Notes: generated by a model not told the origin, from the sequence alone. DNA of 64,000 bases from Pirellulaceae bacterium (GCA_029243025.1 JAQWSU010000027.1:1-64000); one strand, 5' to 3'; positions 1-8,421 are shown, numbered from the stretch's first letter. Program-made: numbers and translations.

Positions 1-326
1 CACTCGCGCCACACCCCACACTTACCGGACGGTCCGGTTCGGCTGATGCCACCCCTAACCCACGACATATCTGAGTTGTAAAGGCTGTAGGTATCGGTGG
101 CGGCCACAGCATTCAGAAACGTTGCGTACTCGCTGTTGGTGACCTCGGTGGCACTGATCTGGTATTCATAACCGACCGCACCATAACCGGTGTCATCGGC
201 GGCGTTATTGATATTGCCTACCGTCACCATCAGGCTCGCATCGGCTTGCTGACTGATGAGAAGCGTCAAGAAGCCGACAGAGGCCAAAAGGACAAATCGA
301 GAAAACAGCATCGGAAAGCCTTTCAT
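1..326 (-). CDS. Partial exported SUMF1-like protein (N-terminus only)
   Basis: The reading frame is open from an ATG at 326 to the window edge, so the C-terminus lies outside. It starts with a lysine, a hydrophobic stretch and an alanine-rich cleavage region ending near QADA, a typical Sec signal peptide. The mature start reads VTVGNINNAADDTGYGAVGY and then YQISATEVTNSEYATFLNA. This matches the beginning of the secreted formylglycine-generating-enzyme-like (SUMF1/FGE fold) proteins of planctomycetes, many of which end in a PEP-CTERM sorting tail. These are not proven sulfatase-maturing enzymes; the copper-binding cysteines would lie outside the window. A second in-frame ATG at 311 is possible. 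Confidence 0.75.
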   Translation of the reverse strand, partial: MKGFPMLFSRFVLLASVGFLTLLISQQADASLMVTVGNINNAADDTGYGAVGYEYQISATEVTNSEYATFLNAVAATDTYSLYNSDMSWVRGGISRTGPSGKCGVWRE

Positions 327-493
327 CGACGAGCCAACAAACGCCAATCAGGAATTTGGGACGGGAGCGGGGGAATAATGAAATTTAATTCTAGACAGCC
401 GTTACAACGCAAACAATCATTAAAAACCTGATTCCCCCCCCCCTTTTTTCGTGGAAGGGTGCGTCAATCGCCGTCTTGCGAGGCGGTTTCCGT

Positions 494-664
494 CTAAATT
501 GAGATCATATCTTTCCGGTGGGTCGATTGATCATATTCGATTCCAAGGGGCGAGAATCCAGCAGATGTGAGCAGTAGTGCCAACAGTCGAAATGATTTGT
601 CTTCGACGATGATTGGTTCAGCGTGCTCGTCCAGGCGGCTGTAATATTTGAGTTCGGTTTTCAT
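494..664 (-). CDS. Small hypothetical protein (56 aa)
   Basis: The ATG at 664 follows GGGGCAGCAA, a weak ribosome-binding site. The frame gives a short, polar protein with no motif that I recognise and ends in TAG. The frame stays open upstream to 763, but that part reads less like protein. It lies in the 520-bp stretch between the SUMF1-like gene and the PEP-CTERM remnant, where nothing else is visible. It may be non-coding. Confidence 0.3.
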   Translation of the reverse strand: MKTELKYYSRLDEHAEPIIVEDKSFRLLALLLTSAGFSPLGIEYDQSTHRKDMISI

Positions 665-846
665 TTGCTGCCCCTTTATCAAAGCCGAACAGCTGAAAGT
701 TTGAAGTAGCAATTCTACAGCCGTCCGGTGGGAAGCAATCGTTGACCCCGTGGTAATGGCCAACGATCACTTTGAATATCTAGGTCGAGTTGGTGGCCTG
801 ATGACCACGTATTTAAATCGTTTATGCATTAGCTCTGCCTAACTGA

Positions 847-1050
847 AAAAAGCCCGCCGCCCTTCACACAGCAAGAGAAGACAACTGGGATGGTAATGGC
901 GTCTTCTTGAGTGGTGACTTGGGGGCCGCTTTCGCCGATGGTAGCTATGACGCCGGCCCGAAAGTCGCGGTTGCAGCTGTGCCCGAGCCGTCCAGCATCG
1001 TTCTGGCTCTCGTTAGCCTAGTCGGCCTCACTCGCCGTCGTCATGGCTAA
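847..1050 (+). pseudogene. C-terminal remnant of a dockerin-like/PEP-CTERM exported protein
   Basis: From just after an in-frame TGA (844-846) the frame encodes NWDGNGVFLSGDLGAAFADG, then VPEPSS, a hydrophobic stretch (IVLALVSLVGL) and the basic end TRRRHG. This is the usual tail of planctomycete surface proteins: a calcium-loop-like DxNGxG segment, a PEP motif, one membrane helix and arginines, which is the exosortase sorting signal. There is no start codon and no upstream domain, so only about the last 65 residues of a gene survive. It is followed at once by a hairpin terminator, which fits the original gene end. The SUMF1-like gene to the left faces the other way, so this is not its C-terminus. 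Confidence 0.65.
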
Positions 1051-1082
1051 TTTAGCATTCGATTCGATTGTCAAATGCGAAA

Positions 1083-1113
1083 GGCCTTTCGAAGCTTCGA
1101 GAGGCCGATTTTT
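1083..1113 (+). terminator. Rho-independent terminator after the PEP-CTERM remnant
   Basis: The arms GGCCTTTCGAAG and CTTCGAGAGGCC (1083-1106) pair over 12 positions with one mismatch and are followed by GATTTTT. It lies 33 bp after the TAA of the remnant, as expected for its original transcript end. Confidence 0.65.
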
Positions 1114-1185
1114 GGGGGGGCTTAATAAGCCCCTCATTGCATCTTAAATTCCCCCGCTTCATTTGTTGCCATGGCGCAACTCCCT

Positions 1186-1710
1186 TTAAGAGGTCGAGGT
1201 TAATCGCTTGGTCCAGAACTCGAATGGGGGTGTGCCGCTGTCAAATCCATAACGACGGTAAACATCTTGAGCTCGCGTGTTATCGTCTCGAACTTCGAGC
1301 GTCATTTTGCAACAGCCGAGTTCAACGGCCAAAGACTCCACGGCTTGAAGTAATTGCAGGCCGACACCACTGCCGCGATAGGGTTCTTGCACAAACAGAT
1401 CGTGGATGTTGACGAGTGGCCGAGCATAGAAGGTTGAATAACCTACAAAGCAGACGGCCATCCCCACGGCTTGGTCTGGGGCGATCGCGAAAAAAATTTG
1501 ACTCGCCTCGTTCTTGTGCAGGTCGTGAACGAGTCTTTCCCGATTTTCAGCTGGTATGGGACGACTGTCGCCCATCGGATGTCGCATGTACGCATCCAGC
1601 AAATCAAGGAACCACGACTGATGTTCGGCTTTGTCGAGATTTGCTCGCAGAATGTTGACCTCTGCGAATTGTTCGCCGTTACTCTTCGTTGAGGGGGGGT
1701 TCGTACTCAA
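1186..1710 (-). CDS. GNAT family N-acetyltransferase
   Basis: The protein is 174 aa, the usual size for a single Gcn5-related N-acetyltransferase domain. The middle shows beta-4 and the acetyl-CoA loop: NIHDLFVQEPYRGSGVGLQL has the R-G-x-G-x-G/A pattern of motif A (residues about 101-120), followed by the family's LEVRDDNTRAQDVYRRYGF segment near the end. It probably acetylates an amine of a small molecule or protein; the substrate cannot be read from sequence. The only start that covers the domain is TTG at 1710, which overlaps the end of the upstream diadenylate cyclase gene by 32 bp, so the two are probably co-transcribed and translationally coupled. A start further inside, near the VNILRANL segment, is possible. 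Confidence 0.85.
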   Translation of the reverse strand: MSTNPPSTKSNGEQFAEVNILRANLDKAEHQSWFLDLLDAYMRHPMGDSRPIPAENRERLVHDLHKNEASQIFFAIAPDQAVGMAVCFVGYSTFYARPLVNIHDLFVQEPYRGSGVGLQLLQAVESLAVELGCCKMTLEVRDDNTRAQDVYRRYGFDSGTPPFEFWTKRLTSTS

Positions 1711-2614
1711 AGTCTTTCCATTTCATGGCGCGTCGAAACGGTTCCACTCTTAACAGAACCTCGCCTTTATGGAATAGGCGAACCGTTCCATTGGATTCAC
1801 TGACCGTGACGGCAACAGCTTTTGTTTTTTTGGTAATTGCTGCTGCGGCCCAGTGTCGCGCACCCAGGCCCTTGGACAGCGTGACGTTTGCCGCAGTGGC
1901 ATTCAAGTAACGGCATGCTGCATCGATGGTTCCATCGGCGGCTACAATTACCGCACCGTCTAGCGGAGCGATTTCCTTAATCGCCTCTCGCACGCGATGA
2001 TCTTGGATATTGCGGTCGCTGCGATTGTATCCTTTGACCGGATCGAAGCCCAATGGCTCGCTGCTTTTTATTACGTTACGACTGTCACCCACCACCAGGA
2101 TTGTACCGACGGGCTTTCCTTCTCGCCCTTCCCGTCCAATCTCGACTGCCAAGTCCATCACGGTCTTGAGCGTTTCAAGAGGTACATTTGTGCCCAGCTT
2201 GCGCAGGTCGCGGGCCGTCAGCCGCCCCAGATGTTCGTCGAGTCGGATGTGGCTCATCGAATCGACCCGTCCAGCCTCGAATCCGCTGTATAAGGCGATT
2301 ACATCGGCGCCGGGTGCCAGTTGTTCGTTGGCTACAGCACTGAGCAAAGCGTGCGTAAGCTTATCGTACACCGCAGCTCCTGGCATGTTCAGCTGAACCG
2401 TTTCTAGCTCTAGCTCCTTCGCAGTAGCCAGTTCTGCGTCCGTATCGCCCGCAATAATTAGCTTTCGACGCTTGCCCACTTGCTTTCGAAGACCTTCCAG
2501 ATTGGCGGGTAACTCCACCAGCAAGAGAATCGCGTCAGCCTCGATGGACTTGGCCAATTGGACTGCGAGTTCATAGATTGGATCAACGGGTTCCAGCGAC
2601 TTTTGTGCAGTCAT
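1679..2614 (-). CDS. Diadenylate cyclase with N-terminal pyruvate-kinase-like domain
   Basis: The C-terminal half is a DAC (DisA_N) domain, which joins two ATP into cyclic di-AMP. The DGA motif is at residues 219-221 and the second motif reads LGARHWAAAAIT (R253-H254), close to the RHR motif of characterised cyclases. The first 110 or so residues resemble the C-terminal alpha/beta domain of pyruvate kinase (AVQLAKSIEADAILLLVE, then DVIALYSGF). That domain order is known from archaeal DacZ/CdaZ enzymes and differs from DisA, CdaA and CdaS. There is no membrane segment or DNA-binding domain. I chose ATG 2614; an in-frame TTG at 2635 is the alternative. The acetyltransferase gene overlaps its 3' end. 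Function by homology is strong; activity is not shown. Confidence 0.85.
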   Translation of the reverse strand: MTAQKSLEPVDPIYELAVQLAKSIEADAILLLVELPANLEGLRKQVGKRRKLIIAGDTDAELATAKELELETVQLNMPGAAVYDKLTHALLSAVANEQLAPGADVIALYSGFEAGRVDSMSHIRLDEHLGRLTARDLRKLGTNVPLETLKTVMDLAVEIGREGREGKPVGTILVVGDSRNVIKSSEPLGFDPVKGYNRSDRNIQDHRVREAIKEIAPLDGAVIVAADGTIDAACRYLNATAANVTLSKGLGARHWAAAAITKKTKAVAVTVSESNGTVRLFHKGEVLLRVEPFRRAMKWKDFEYEPPLNEE

Positions 2615-2746
2615 GCGCGAGATGCAATCAGGCAAAGAGGCAACAAAAGATGAGCTAACACGATGACCGAATCGTAGACTGTTTGCGGCCCGCTCGCAAC
2701 CCGAACTATTTCGGAGACGAAAACAATAAGAGCACGAGCACAGGAG

Positions 2747-4306
2747 CTAACGCCGTTGTCGAAAACGACGGGACGGAGTCGGCTCGTTTCCGCGGCGAAC
2801 AAGAGTTGCCGGTTGTTTCCAATTCGTCTCGAATACTCGCTCGTGGTAGAGACGCAGTGCGCGGACAGCGTGCCCTTTTGGCCCATATTCCCAATCATGG
2901 TAGCGATGTTGCACCATCAGGTTGGTTAGGAATGCCACCGATCGGGTGATGCGGTCGTCAACTAACTGCTCGTCGGTCGACGCGAACACGATCCACTCAA
3001 GAATGTGCCCGGTGGTTTGTAGTTTTCGGTCGTTCCCTCCCCAGTCGCTTCGGCGCTTGAACCAATCGCTGCTGAAGCTGCCGTCGCGATTTTGGAGTGA
3101 CATGGCATACTTGTAGTACTCGTTTACGAATTTTTCAGCTCGCCACCATTGCCCCTCGACTGGTTTTTGAGCCTCTTTTCGCTTTTTGACGGCGTAAGAC
3201 AGGCCCATAATGCGATGGGTTCCACCACAGGCGGCACCATTGACCGGCTGAGCTAACTCTGCCCGAATCAAACGAGGAAGGTCCCACTTTTCACCTCGTT
3301 CATTCTTCCACTTGGCGTCGGTGCTGAGGTAGTGTGAGAGCCCAATCAGCTTGAAAGTAAGCTCCATCGGTTCTCGGCAAGTTAGTTGCTCTTCTTTGAC
3401 AAGCTGTTCAATCGTGAAGTCGTGACCTTGGGCCCGAATCGCATATTCTCGTGGGGTATCGGTCTGAGCTGCCATCGCCAGGAATTGCCCTGAATGGCCT
3501 TGATAGCCGGGGCCCTCACGGCCCTTGATGCGTCCATCGGAAACGTAAAACAGTCGCCTTCCTGCGCAGGATTGGTTGCTGCAGAGCCACTTGAGAACGC
3601 CGGTTCGTTTTCCCCGCTCACTGCCGATACGAATCTGTGAGTCGACACCCCAGCCGAGGAAGGAGTGCATCATTGACCAGCAGCTGTGTTCGCCGCTATT
3701 CAGCATTTTCGGCTCATAGACGCGAAGACAATTTTCGATGGGGCGACGCAAATTCGCAACACGGGCTGGAATCACACGGGCTGGGGGCTGCGTGTCTTCT
3801 GAAGTGGTTGCTGCCAAGTTGCTCAATCTGTCAGCGATTTTGCGGGGTACTAAAGGTTGGGGTTTCGCAGTGAGCTGCTCCGCAGTTTGAATCGAGTTTT
3901 CGGTGCTGATTTGCTCGGTGCTGATTTGCTCGGTGCTGATTTGCTCGGTGCTGATTTGCTCGGTGCTGATTTGCTCGGTGCTGAGTTGCTCGGTGCTGAG
4001 TTGCTCGCTGTCAGTGCTGACATCAGCTGATTCTTGATTGGTCAAAAAGCCAATTTCTTTCAGCACATCACCGAAGACTGCTTCCAGCTCATCCGTTTTC
4101 GGCGTGCTTTTCGCAATTTCTTGCGAATGCGAGGCTACCGAAGTGATTGCTGTGGCTTTTGAGATGTGGGTTTGGAGGTCGGCTGTTTCTGGGGAAAACC
4201 AGAGAAAGCCAACGATATCTAGCGAGCGGGTAGACTCTTCCGCGAAACAGGCTGAGGACGCCAGTAGGCCGATGGACGCGCAAATAGCGTACGTCCAGGT
4301 TTTCAT
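2747..4306 (-). CDS. Exported planctomycete protein with STEQ pentapeptide repeats
   Basis: The ATG at 4306 gives a signal peptide (MKTWTYAICASIGLLASSAC, cleavage near CFA-EE). A low-complexity part follows at about residues 100-140, with seven 5-residue units STEQI/STEQL. The remaining 350 residues form a conserved globular domain with many Trp, Cys and His residues, for example GEHSCWSMMHSFLGWGVDS and NGAACGGTHRIMGLSYA, and a terpene-cyclase-like feel in YAMSLQNRDGSFSSDW and TTGHILEWIVFAS. The domain belongs to a planctomycete family that I know only as hypothetical; the QNRDGSF and TGHILEW stretches resemble alpha/alpha-barrel prenyltransferase or squalene-cyclase-like repeats, an inference. 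An upstream in-frame start at 4393 would bury the signal peptide. Confidence 0.8.
   Translation of the reverse strand: MKTWTYAICASIGLLASSACFAEESTRSLDIVGFLWFSPETADLQTHISKATAITSVASHSQEIAKSTPKTDELEAVFGDVLKEIGFLTNQESADVSTDSEQLSTEQLSTEQISTEQISTEQISTEQISTEQISTENSIQTAEQLTAKPQPLVPRKIADRLSNLAATTSEDTQPPARVIPARVANLRRPIENCLRVYEPKMLNSGEHSCWSMMHSFLGWGVDSQIRIGSERGKRTGVLKWLCSNQSCAGRRLFYVSDGRIKGREGPGYQGHSGQFLAMAAQTDTPREYAIRAQGHDFTIEQLVKEEQLTCREPMELTFKLIGLSHYLSTDAKWKNERGEKWDLPRLIRAELAQPVNGAACGGTHRIMGLSYAVKKRKEAQKPVEGQWWRAEKFVNEYYKYAMSLQNRDGSFSSDWFKRRSDWGGNDRKLQTTGHILEWIVFASTDEQLVDDRITRSVAFLTNLMVQHRYHDWEYGPKGHAVRALRLYHERVFETNWKQPATLVRRGNEPTPSRRFRQRR
3901..4005. repeat. Seven 15-bp tandem repeats (STEQI/L coding)
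   Basis: The unit CGGTGCTGATTTGCT occurs seven times without gaps: five identical copies, then two with T changed to G in the tenth base, which changes Ile to Leu. The near-perfect identity points to recent expansion. The unit is a multiple of three, so gain or loss of copies keeps the reading frame. Confidence 0.95.
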
Positions 4307-4817
4307 GTTGAGAGTCTGGATGAAGGTCGATGTAAGCTGCGTCATGGTTAACGATCTGGGCGGGCGTGGGAGATAGGGGGGATGGTTTGACAATGCGCCA
4401 GTTTGCTTGCTCCCGTGGGCGTTGTGGACCCAACGGCGTGTTGCTGTGGTATCGGACTTGTTCCTCGATCAGTTGATAGCCGTTGGCGGATCCGCGATTG
4501 GTTTCGATGTGGAACGAGCGGATGGACAGTTTCTGTCGGCTGCACCGACGGGTAGAAAGCTCTAGCCGTTACATTCCACAAACCCAATCAAGAATCAGCC
4601 GACCTTCTTGCTCTAAAGAATTCGGGTGCTATCGGATTTATTGGGCATCGACCAGTTGCGTGCTTTGAGAAAAACTGACTGATATTTATCGAAAACAGAA
4701 TTAAGAAGCGCTGCGGAGTCGGGGGGGGGGGACTGAATAGTCTGTTGGGGGGCTGGTTGCCGGTCGGCAGTTAGTCCGTGACCGACCCTAAATCTTGTGA
4801 TCTGAGCTGGCGGGCGG
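4307..4817. other. Intergenic stretch, no gene recognised
   Basis: This stretch lies upstream of the STEQ-repeat gene and downstream of the HEAT lipoprotein gene, both on the minus strand. Several short frames run through it, but none has a start with a ribosome-binding site or a recognisable protein. It carries a run of ten G at 4722-4731. It presumably holds the promoter of the STEQ-repeat gene. Confidence 0.5.
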
Positions 4818-5558
4818 CTACTGGAGTTCACGTGATCTTCCGGCGATTGATTCGGGATTTTCGTCTTCTGGTTCTGTCGTGGTTGGGGCTGCTGTGCTGT
4901 TCACGAGTTGTTTCCAGAGTCGGACGTCATTTCCCAGGTTTTTACCGGTATTTTTTCGCAGTGATTGCATGGCGAGATATTGAATTGCCGGATCGGCATC
5001 ATCGAGGGCCTGCCCGAGTGCGGCGGTTGCTTCAAGGCTCTCGAACTGACCGAGTTCCTGCGTTGCAGCTTGTCGGACGTCGAGATTTAAATCGCTGCGA
5101 TTAACGCCGATCAAGAGTTGCAAGGCTTGCGGTGATCCGATGCGTCCTAGTGACCGAATCGCTTCAATGCGAATGTCTGGGTTTGCATCTTCGAGTGCAG
5201 CTTCCAAGCCGGGAATCGCAGCCGGGGTTGAAAATAGTCCGAGTGTCTTTGCAATGGCGTGGCGGACAGCCGGTTCAGGTTCCTTGTTATACGCTGAAGA
5301 GATCGTCCTTGCGATTTCGCTTTGTTCAGCGGGTTCCATTCGGCTGACTCGCTTTTTCAAGCCTTCCAGCCGCTCGATTTTGGCTGAAATGGAAGCCTGG
5401 TCGCTGCCCGGAAGTGGAGCTTCGGAAAAGCTGAAGGGGGAACGCCAGCTGAATCGATCCGTGGCACACCCGACAATCCCAATGAGCGTCAGGATGGCAC
5501 AGAAGGCGAGCTGAAGTGAGCCGTATTTGACGTGTTTGGTAATTCGTTCCCGCAACAT
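4818..5558 (-). CDS. HEAT-repeat lipoprotein
   Basis: The ATG at 5558 gives a 246-aa protein. The N-terminus has a hydrophobic stretch ending in LIGIVGC, a lipobox, so it is likely a lipid-anchored protein facing the periplasm. The central part has HEAT/PBS-lyase-type repeats: AVRHAIAKTLGLF, IRIEAIRSLGRIGSPQALQLL, VRQAATQELGQFESLEATAAL and IQYLAMQSLRKNTG. Such arrays form an alpha-solenoid used for protein binding; no catalytic residues are visible. The C-terminus is acidic and disordered. It is on the same strand as the STEQ-repeat gene, 511 bp upstream of it. Confidence 0.8.
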   Translation of the reverse strand: MLRERITKHVKYGSLQLAFCAILTLIGIVGCATDRFSWRSPFSFSEAPLPGSDQASISAKIERLEGLKKRVSRMEPAEQSEIARTISSAYNKEPEPAVRHAIAKTLGLFSTPAAIPGLEAALEDANPDIRIEAIRSLGRIGSPQALQLLIGVNRSDLNLDVRQAATQELGQFESLEATAALGQALDDADPAIQYLAMQSLRKNTGKNLGNDVRLWKQLVNSTAAPTTTEPEDENPESIAGRSRELQ

Positions 5559-5779
5559 GGTCAATTCAGTGTCTCAGCGGAGAGGCGTTTGATCTATGCG
5601 ATCTGAGCTTGTGGTTTACTTGCCACAAACTTGCCCGCAAAAGTCGCTCGCGGTTGTGTGAATAGATGGAATTTCGGCGGGAACTGTAGCAAACCGAATC
5701 AAATCTGGATAGAGCGATTTCAAGTCGCGTTGCGTTGAGTGTGTTTGCGGGGAGAAGTTAGGGTGCTGATGCCAGACTT

Positions 5780-6871
5780 TTATTGAACGCGATGGGTGGG
5801 AACGGGGGCAGCTGGAGAAAAGCTCTGGAGGCTGATCCGAGTAGGGGTGACTTCTGCTAGTGTTGCTACGCTGTCACTGATGCTTGCTTCGAGTTGATTG
5901 GGGGTGACGACAGCTCGTGCATTGACGAACAACGTGGCAGTCGGGACTGAGGCATGAGATGCGATGGAAAGTTCAACATCGACATCCGACCCCACGAGAT
6001 TAGAAACGGCAAATTTGTCGTTTGACTGACATAGAATCTTTAGGTGAGCCGGTTCCGCGCCGGTTGCCAACAAGTTGTCTCGAATGGTTTGCATCAGCTC
6101 GACAACGACGCGGTCGATGGAGAAACTGTCTTGATTTTTTGCAGTTAGTTCGTAGGACGCATTGAGCCAGCCAAGTTCCGCTTCGCCTTCTGCGTAGCGT
6201 TGATAGTCCACGTCCATCATCCGTTTGCGTAGTGGACTGCTTTCTTCGAGCGTTTGAGTGAGACGATCGAATCCAGTGCCATCTTTTCCACTGACCATCG
6301 TAACTGTTTTATCTGGGAACCGTTGTTCGACTTGTCGCTTGAGCTGCTGTTTTTGATCCTCCGACAGTTTGTCAATCTTGTTGATCGCGATCAGGTCTGC
6401 CTCTTCCATTTGTTTCAGGAAGATATAAGCGGCCTGAGGCGAAAAACCCGATGCTCCATCGCCACTCAGAATTTTTGCACCGTGTTCTGGCTTTAGTAAA
6501 ACCGTCAACGGCGCAATCTGGTAATTGCCATCGTGGAAACGGCGCAAGGGTTCAATCACTGTCGCGACCAAGTCGGTGCAGCTACCGACGGGCTCTGTAA
6601 TTACGATGTCGGGGTGATGCTCTTTTTTGAGGCCGTCGATCGTGGATAGGAGGTCATCAAATTTACAGCAGAAACAAGCGCCGGGTACCTCCCCTACATG
6701 GAATCCTTGGGCACGCAAGGCCTGGGTGTCGACGAGGCCATTGGCTTGGTCATTTGTAATGAGGCCGACCTTTTGCCCTTGCGCGGTGTAATGTTTGGCG
6801 AGTCGAGCAATCGCTGTGGTTTTACCAGCTCCAAGGAACCCGCCAATCATGATGAACTTGGTGCGCGACAT
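5780..6871 (-). CDS. CobW/COG0523 family GTPase (metallochaperone type)
   Basis: This 363-aa G3E-family GTPase has Walker A GGFLGAGKTT (residues 10-19), the metal-binding motif CFCC (66-69, the family's CxCC), and NKID (164-167) for guanine specificity. The C-terminal third lacks a clear His-rich tail. COG0523 proteins use GTP hydrolysis to hand a metal, often zinc or cobalt, to a target enzyme; the target here is unknown and no Zur-regulated neighbours are visible. I chose ATG 6871, which is preceded by GGAAAT and starts right at the conserved strand; an ATG at 6916 would add 15 residues of poor fit. Confidence 0.85.
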   Translation of the reverse strand: MSRTKFIMIGGFLGAGKTTAIARLAKHYTAQGQKVGLITNDQANGLVDTQALRAQGFHVGEVPGACFCCKFDDLLSTIDGLKKEHHPDIVITEPVGSCTDLVATVIEPLRRFHDGNYQIAPLTVLLKPEHGAKILSGDGASGFSPQAAYIFLKQMEEADLIAINKIDKLSEDQKQQLKRQVEQRFPDKTVTMVSGKDGTGFDRLTQTLEESSPLRKRMMDVDYQRYAEGEAELGWLNASYELTAKNQDSFSIDRVVVELMQTIRDNLLATGAEPAHLKILCQSNDKFAVSNLVGSDVDVELSIASHASVPTATLFVNARAVVTPNQLEASISDSVATLAEVTPTRISLQSFSPAAPVPTHRVQ

Positions 6872-7159
6872 TGAGATTTCCCGAAACTTTCCAGACACAC
6901 TGGTCAAATAGGCCATGCTGAGAACCAGCCCTCATTGTTAGAATAGAAGGGTTCGACTTGTTCGTCGAGGTGTAGGATGACCTTAACAGGTTGGTTTAAA
7001 TTAGAGAGTTGATCGTAGAGGCCGTTCGAAATCCTCCGCCCGAAGAATGGTGTATTGACGGCGCAGGATGTTGACCCTTTATGAAACCGTTCCGAAAGCT
7101 TCGAATCCTTGACTTCTGCTGATTTCGGCACTGACCCGCTTCCTCGACCGTGAGGTAAA

Positions 7160-8260
7160 ATGAGCAAACGATTCATGTCATCTGGTTGGCCGATTAACGA
7201 CCTTGAGGTGCTTGAGGCGTTAAAAAGAGCTTTTGCGTCGGGTGACTGGGGCCGTTACCACGGTGCTGAATGTGAAGGATTGGCAGGGGATTTGGCGGAG
7301 TATCACGGTGTCCAGCATGCCTTGTTGTGCTCTTCGGGAACGATTGCGGTTGAACTCGCATTGCGGGGCTTGGGAGTTACTCGGTCGGATGAAGTGATTT
7401 TAGCCGGTTATGATTTTCCTGGGAATTTTCGCGCGATTGAGAATCTTGGTGCTCGGCCCGTTCTCGTTGATCTAGAAAAGGGACGTTGGACTCTATCGGC
7501 CGACTCAATTCAAGAAGCGGTTACCACGCAGACCAAGGCCGTGATTGCCTCTCACCTTCATGGCGATATCGCCCCGATAGAAGAAATTGCTAATGTTTGT
7601 CAACGATTGGGGATCGGGTTGATCGAAGACGCCTGCCAGGTGGTGGGTGCTCAGATTGGCGAAAGACGTGCTGGCACGATTGGTGATGTGGGTGTATTGA
7701 GCTTTGGTGGCAGCAAGTTGATTACGGCTGGGCGAGGGGGCGCTGTGCTCACCGACTCTCCCGCAGTTGCCCAGCGAGTGCGAATCAATAACGAACGGGG
7801 CAATGAAGCCTATCCGCTGAGCGAACTGCAAGCTGCCGTCTTACGACCCCAACTCACAAAACTCGATTTCCGAAATCAAAAGCGCTGGCTGAATGTACAG
7901 TATCTACGCACTCATTTACAAGATTTACCGTGGAGGACGCCTAACGGTTGCACCGACGACCTCCTGCCAGCTTTCTTTAAACTCGGTTGGTTCGTTACCA
8001 ATCTCTCCCAGCCAACGGCTTCTCGAGAGGAGCTTATTTCGCTGCTCAGCCAGATGGGGGTATCCGTCGGCGCTGGATTTCGCGGCTTCTACCGTCGATC
8101 AAGCCGCCGCTGTCGATCGGTTGGCAACTTGGAAAATAGCAAGATCGCGGCGGATTGCACACTACTCTTGCACCATGCCGACTTGTTGGGTGACGACGAC
8201 CACGTCTGCGAGTTGGCCAAAACGATTCGCGACGCGATCATCCTAGCGATGGATCGCTGA
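7160..8260 (+). CDS. DegT/DnrJ/EryC1/StrS family PLP-dependent aminotransferase
   Basis: The 366-aa protein follows the family plan: an N-terminal SGWPINDLEVLEAL segment, the PLP-phosphate loop CSSGTIAVELALRG (58-71), the cofactor-ring Asp in LIEDACQ (Asp157), and the Schiff-base lysine in SFGGSKLITAGRGG (Lys186). These enzymes aminate keto-sugars used for surface polysaccharides or antibiotics, or act as related dehydratases. No sugar-nucleotide genes lie beside it, so the substrate is unknown. It is divergent from the COG0523 GTPase, with about 290 bp between the starts. The next feature downstream is the hairpin before csrA. Confidence 0.88.
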   Translation: MSKRFMSSGWPINDLEVLEALKRAFASGDWGRYHGAECEGLAGDLAEYHGVQHALLCSSGTIAVELALRGLGVTRSDEVILAGYDFPGNFRAIENLGARPVLVDLEKGRWTLSADSIQEAVTTQTKAVIASHLHGDIAPIEEIANVCQRLGIGLIEDACQVVGAQIGERRAGTIGDVGVLSFGGSKLITAGRGGAVLTDSPAVAQRVRINNERGNEAYPLSELQAAVLRPQLTKLDFRNQKRWLNVQYLRTHLQDLPWRTPNGCTDDLLPAFFKLGWFVTNLSQPTASREELISLLSQMGVSVGAGFRGFYRRSSRRCRSVGNLENSKIAADCTLLLHHADLLGDDDHVCELAKTIRDAIILAMDR

Positions 8261-8308
8261 CTGAGAGAGACGGTTGAGCGAGTGACATTCGTGGAACACA
8301 CTCATTGC

Positions 8309-8412
8309 GTCGCCGCACGATCCTCGGCTCTTGGGCTACTTCACTGTTTGGGAAGATGAGTGATCACTCGTACCAGATCCCACGTGAGTAGCGGCTTTTT
8401 CCGTGCGGCGAC
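8309..8412. ncRNA. 104-nt rod-like hairpin beside csrA (candidate structured RNA)
   Basis: Four nested helices fold the whole element: 8309-8319 with 8402-8412 (11 perfect pairs, GTCGCCGCACG), 8335-8344 with 8384-8392 (9 pairs around one bulged T), 8349-8353 with 8378-8382 (TGGGA/TCCCA), and an apical GAGT/ACTC stem closed by GATC. It begins 10 nt beyond the csrA stop codon and 48 nt beyond the aminotransferase stop. It has no T-tract after the stem on either strand, so it is not a standard terminator. On the csrA strand it carries AGGA and GGGA motifs, the core of CsrA-binding sites. It could be a 3' UTR regulator, a small RNA or a palindromic repeat element. The strand is not determined. 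Confidence 0.5.
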
Positions 8413-8421
8413 ATGCGACGT

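Noticed and set aside
4393-4587. Frames upstream of the STEQ-repeat protein, and its longer start at 4393
   Set aside because: The signal peptide starts at 4306, so residues before it would be misplaced; the frames between hold no motif.
6904-7176. 90-codon minus-strand frame between the GTPase and the aminotransferase
   Set aside because: Its start lies inside the start of the plus-strand aminotransferase, it overlaps the possible upstream start of the GTPase, and it shows no ribosome-binding site or known motif.
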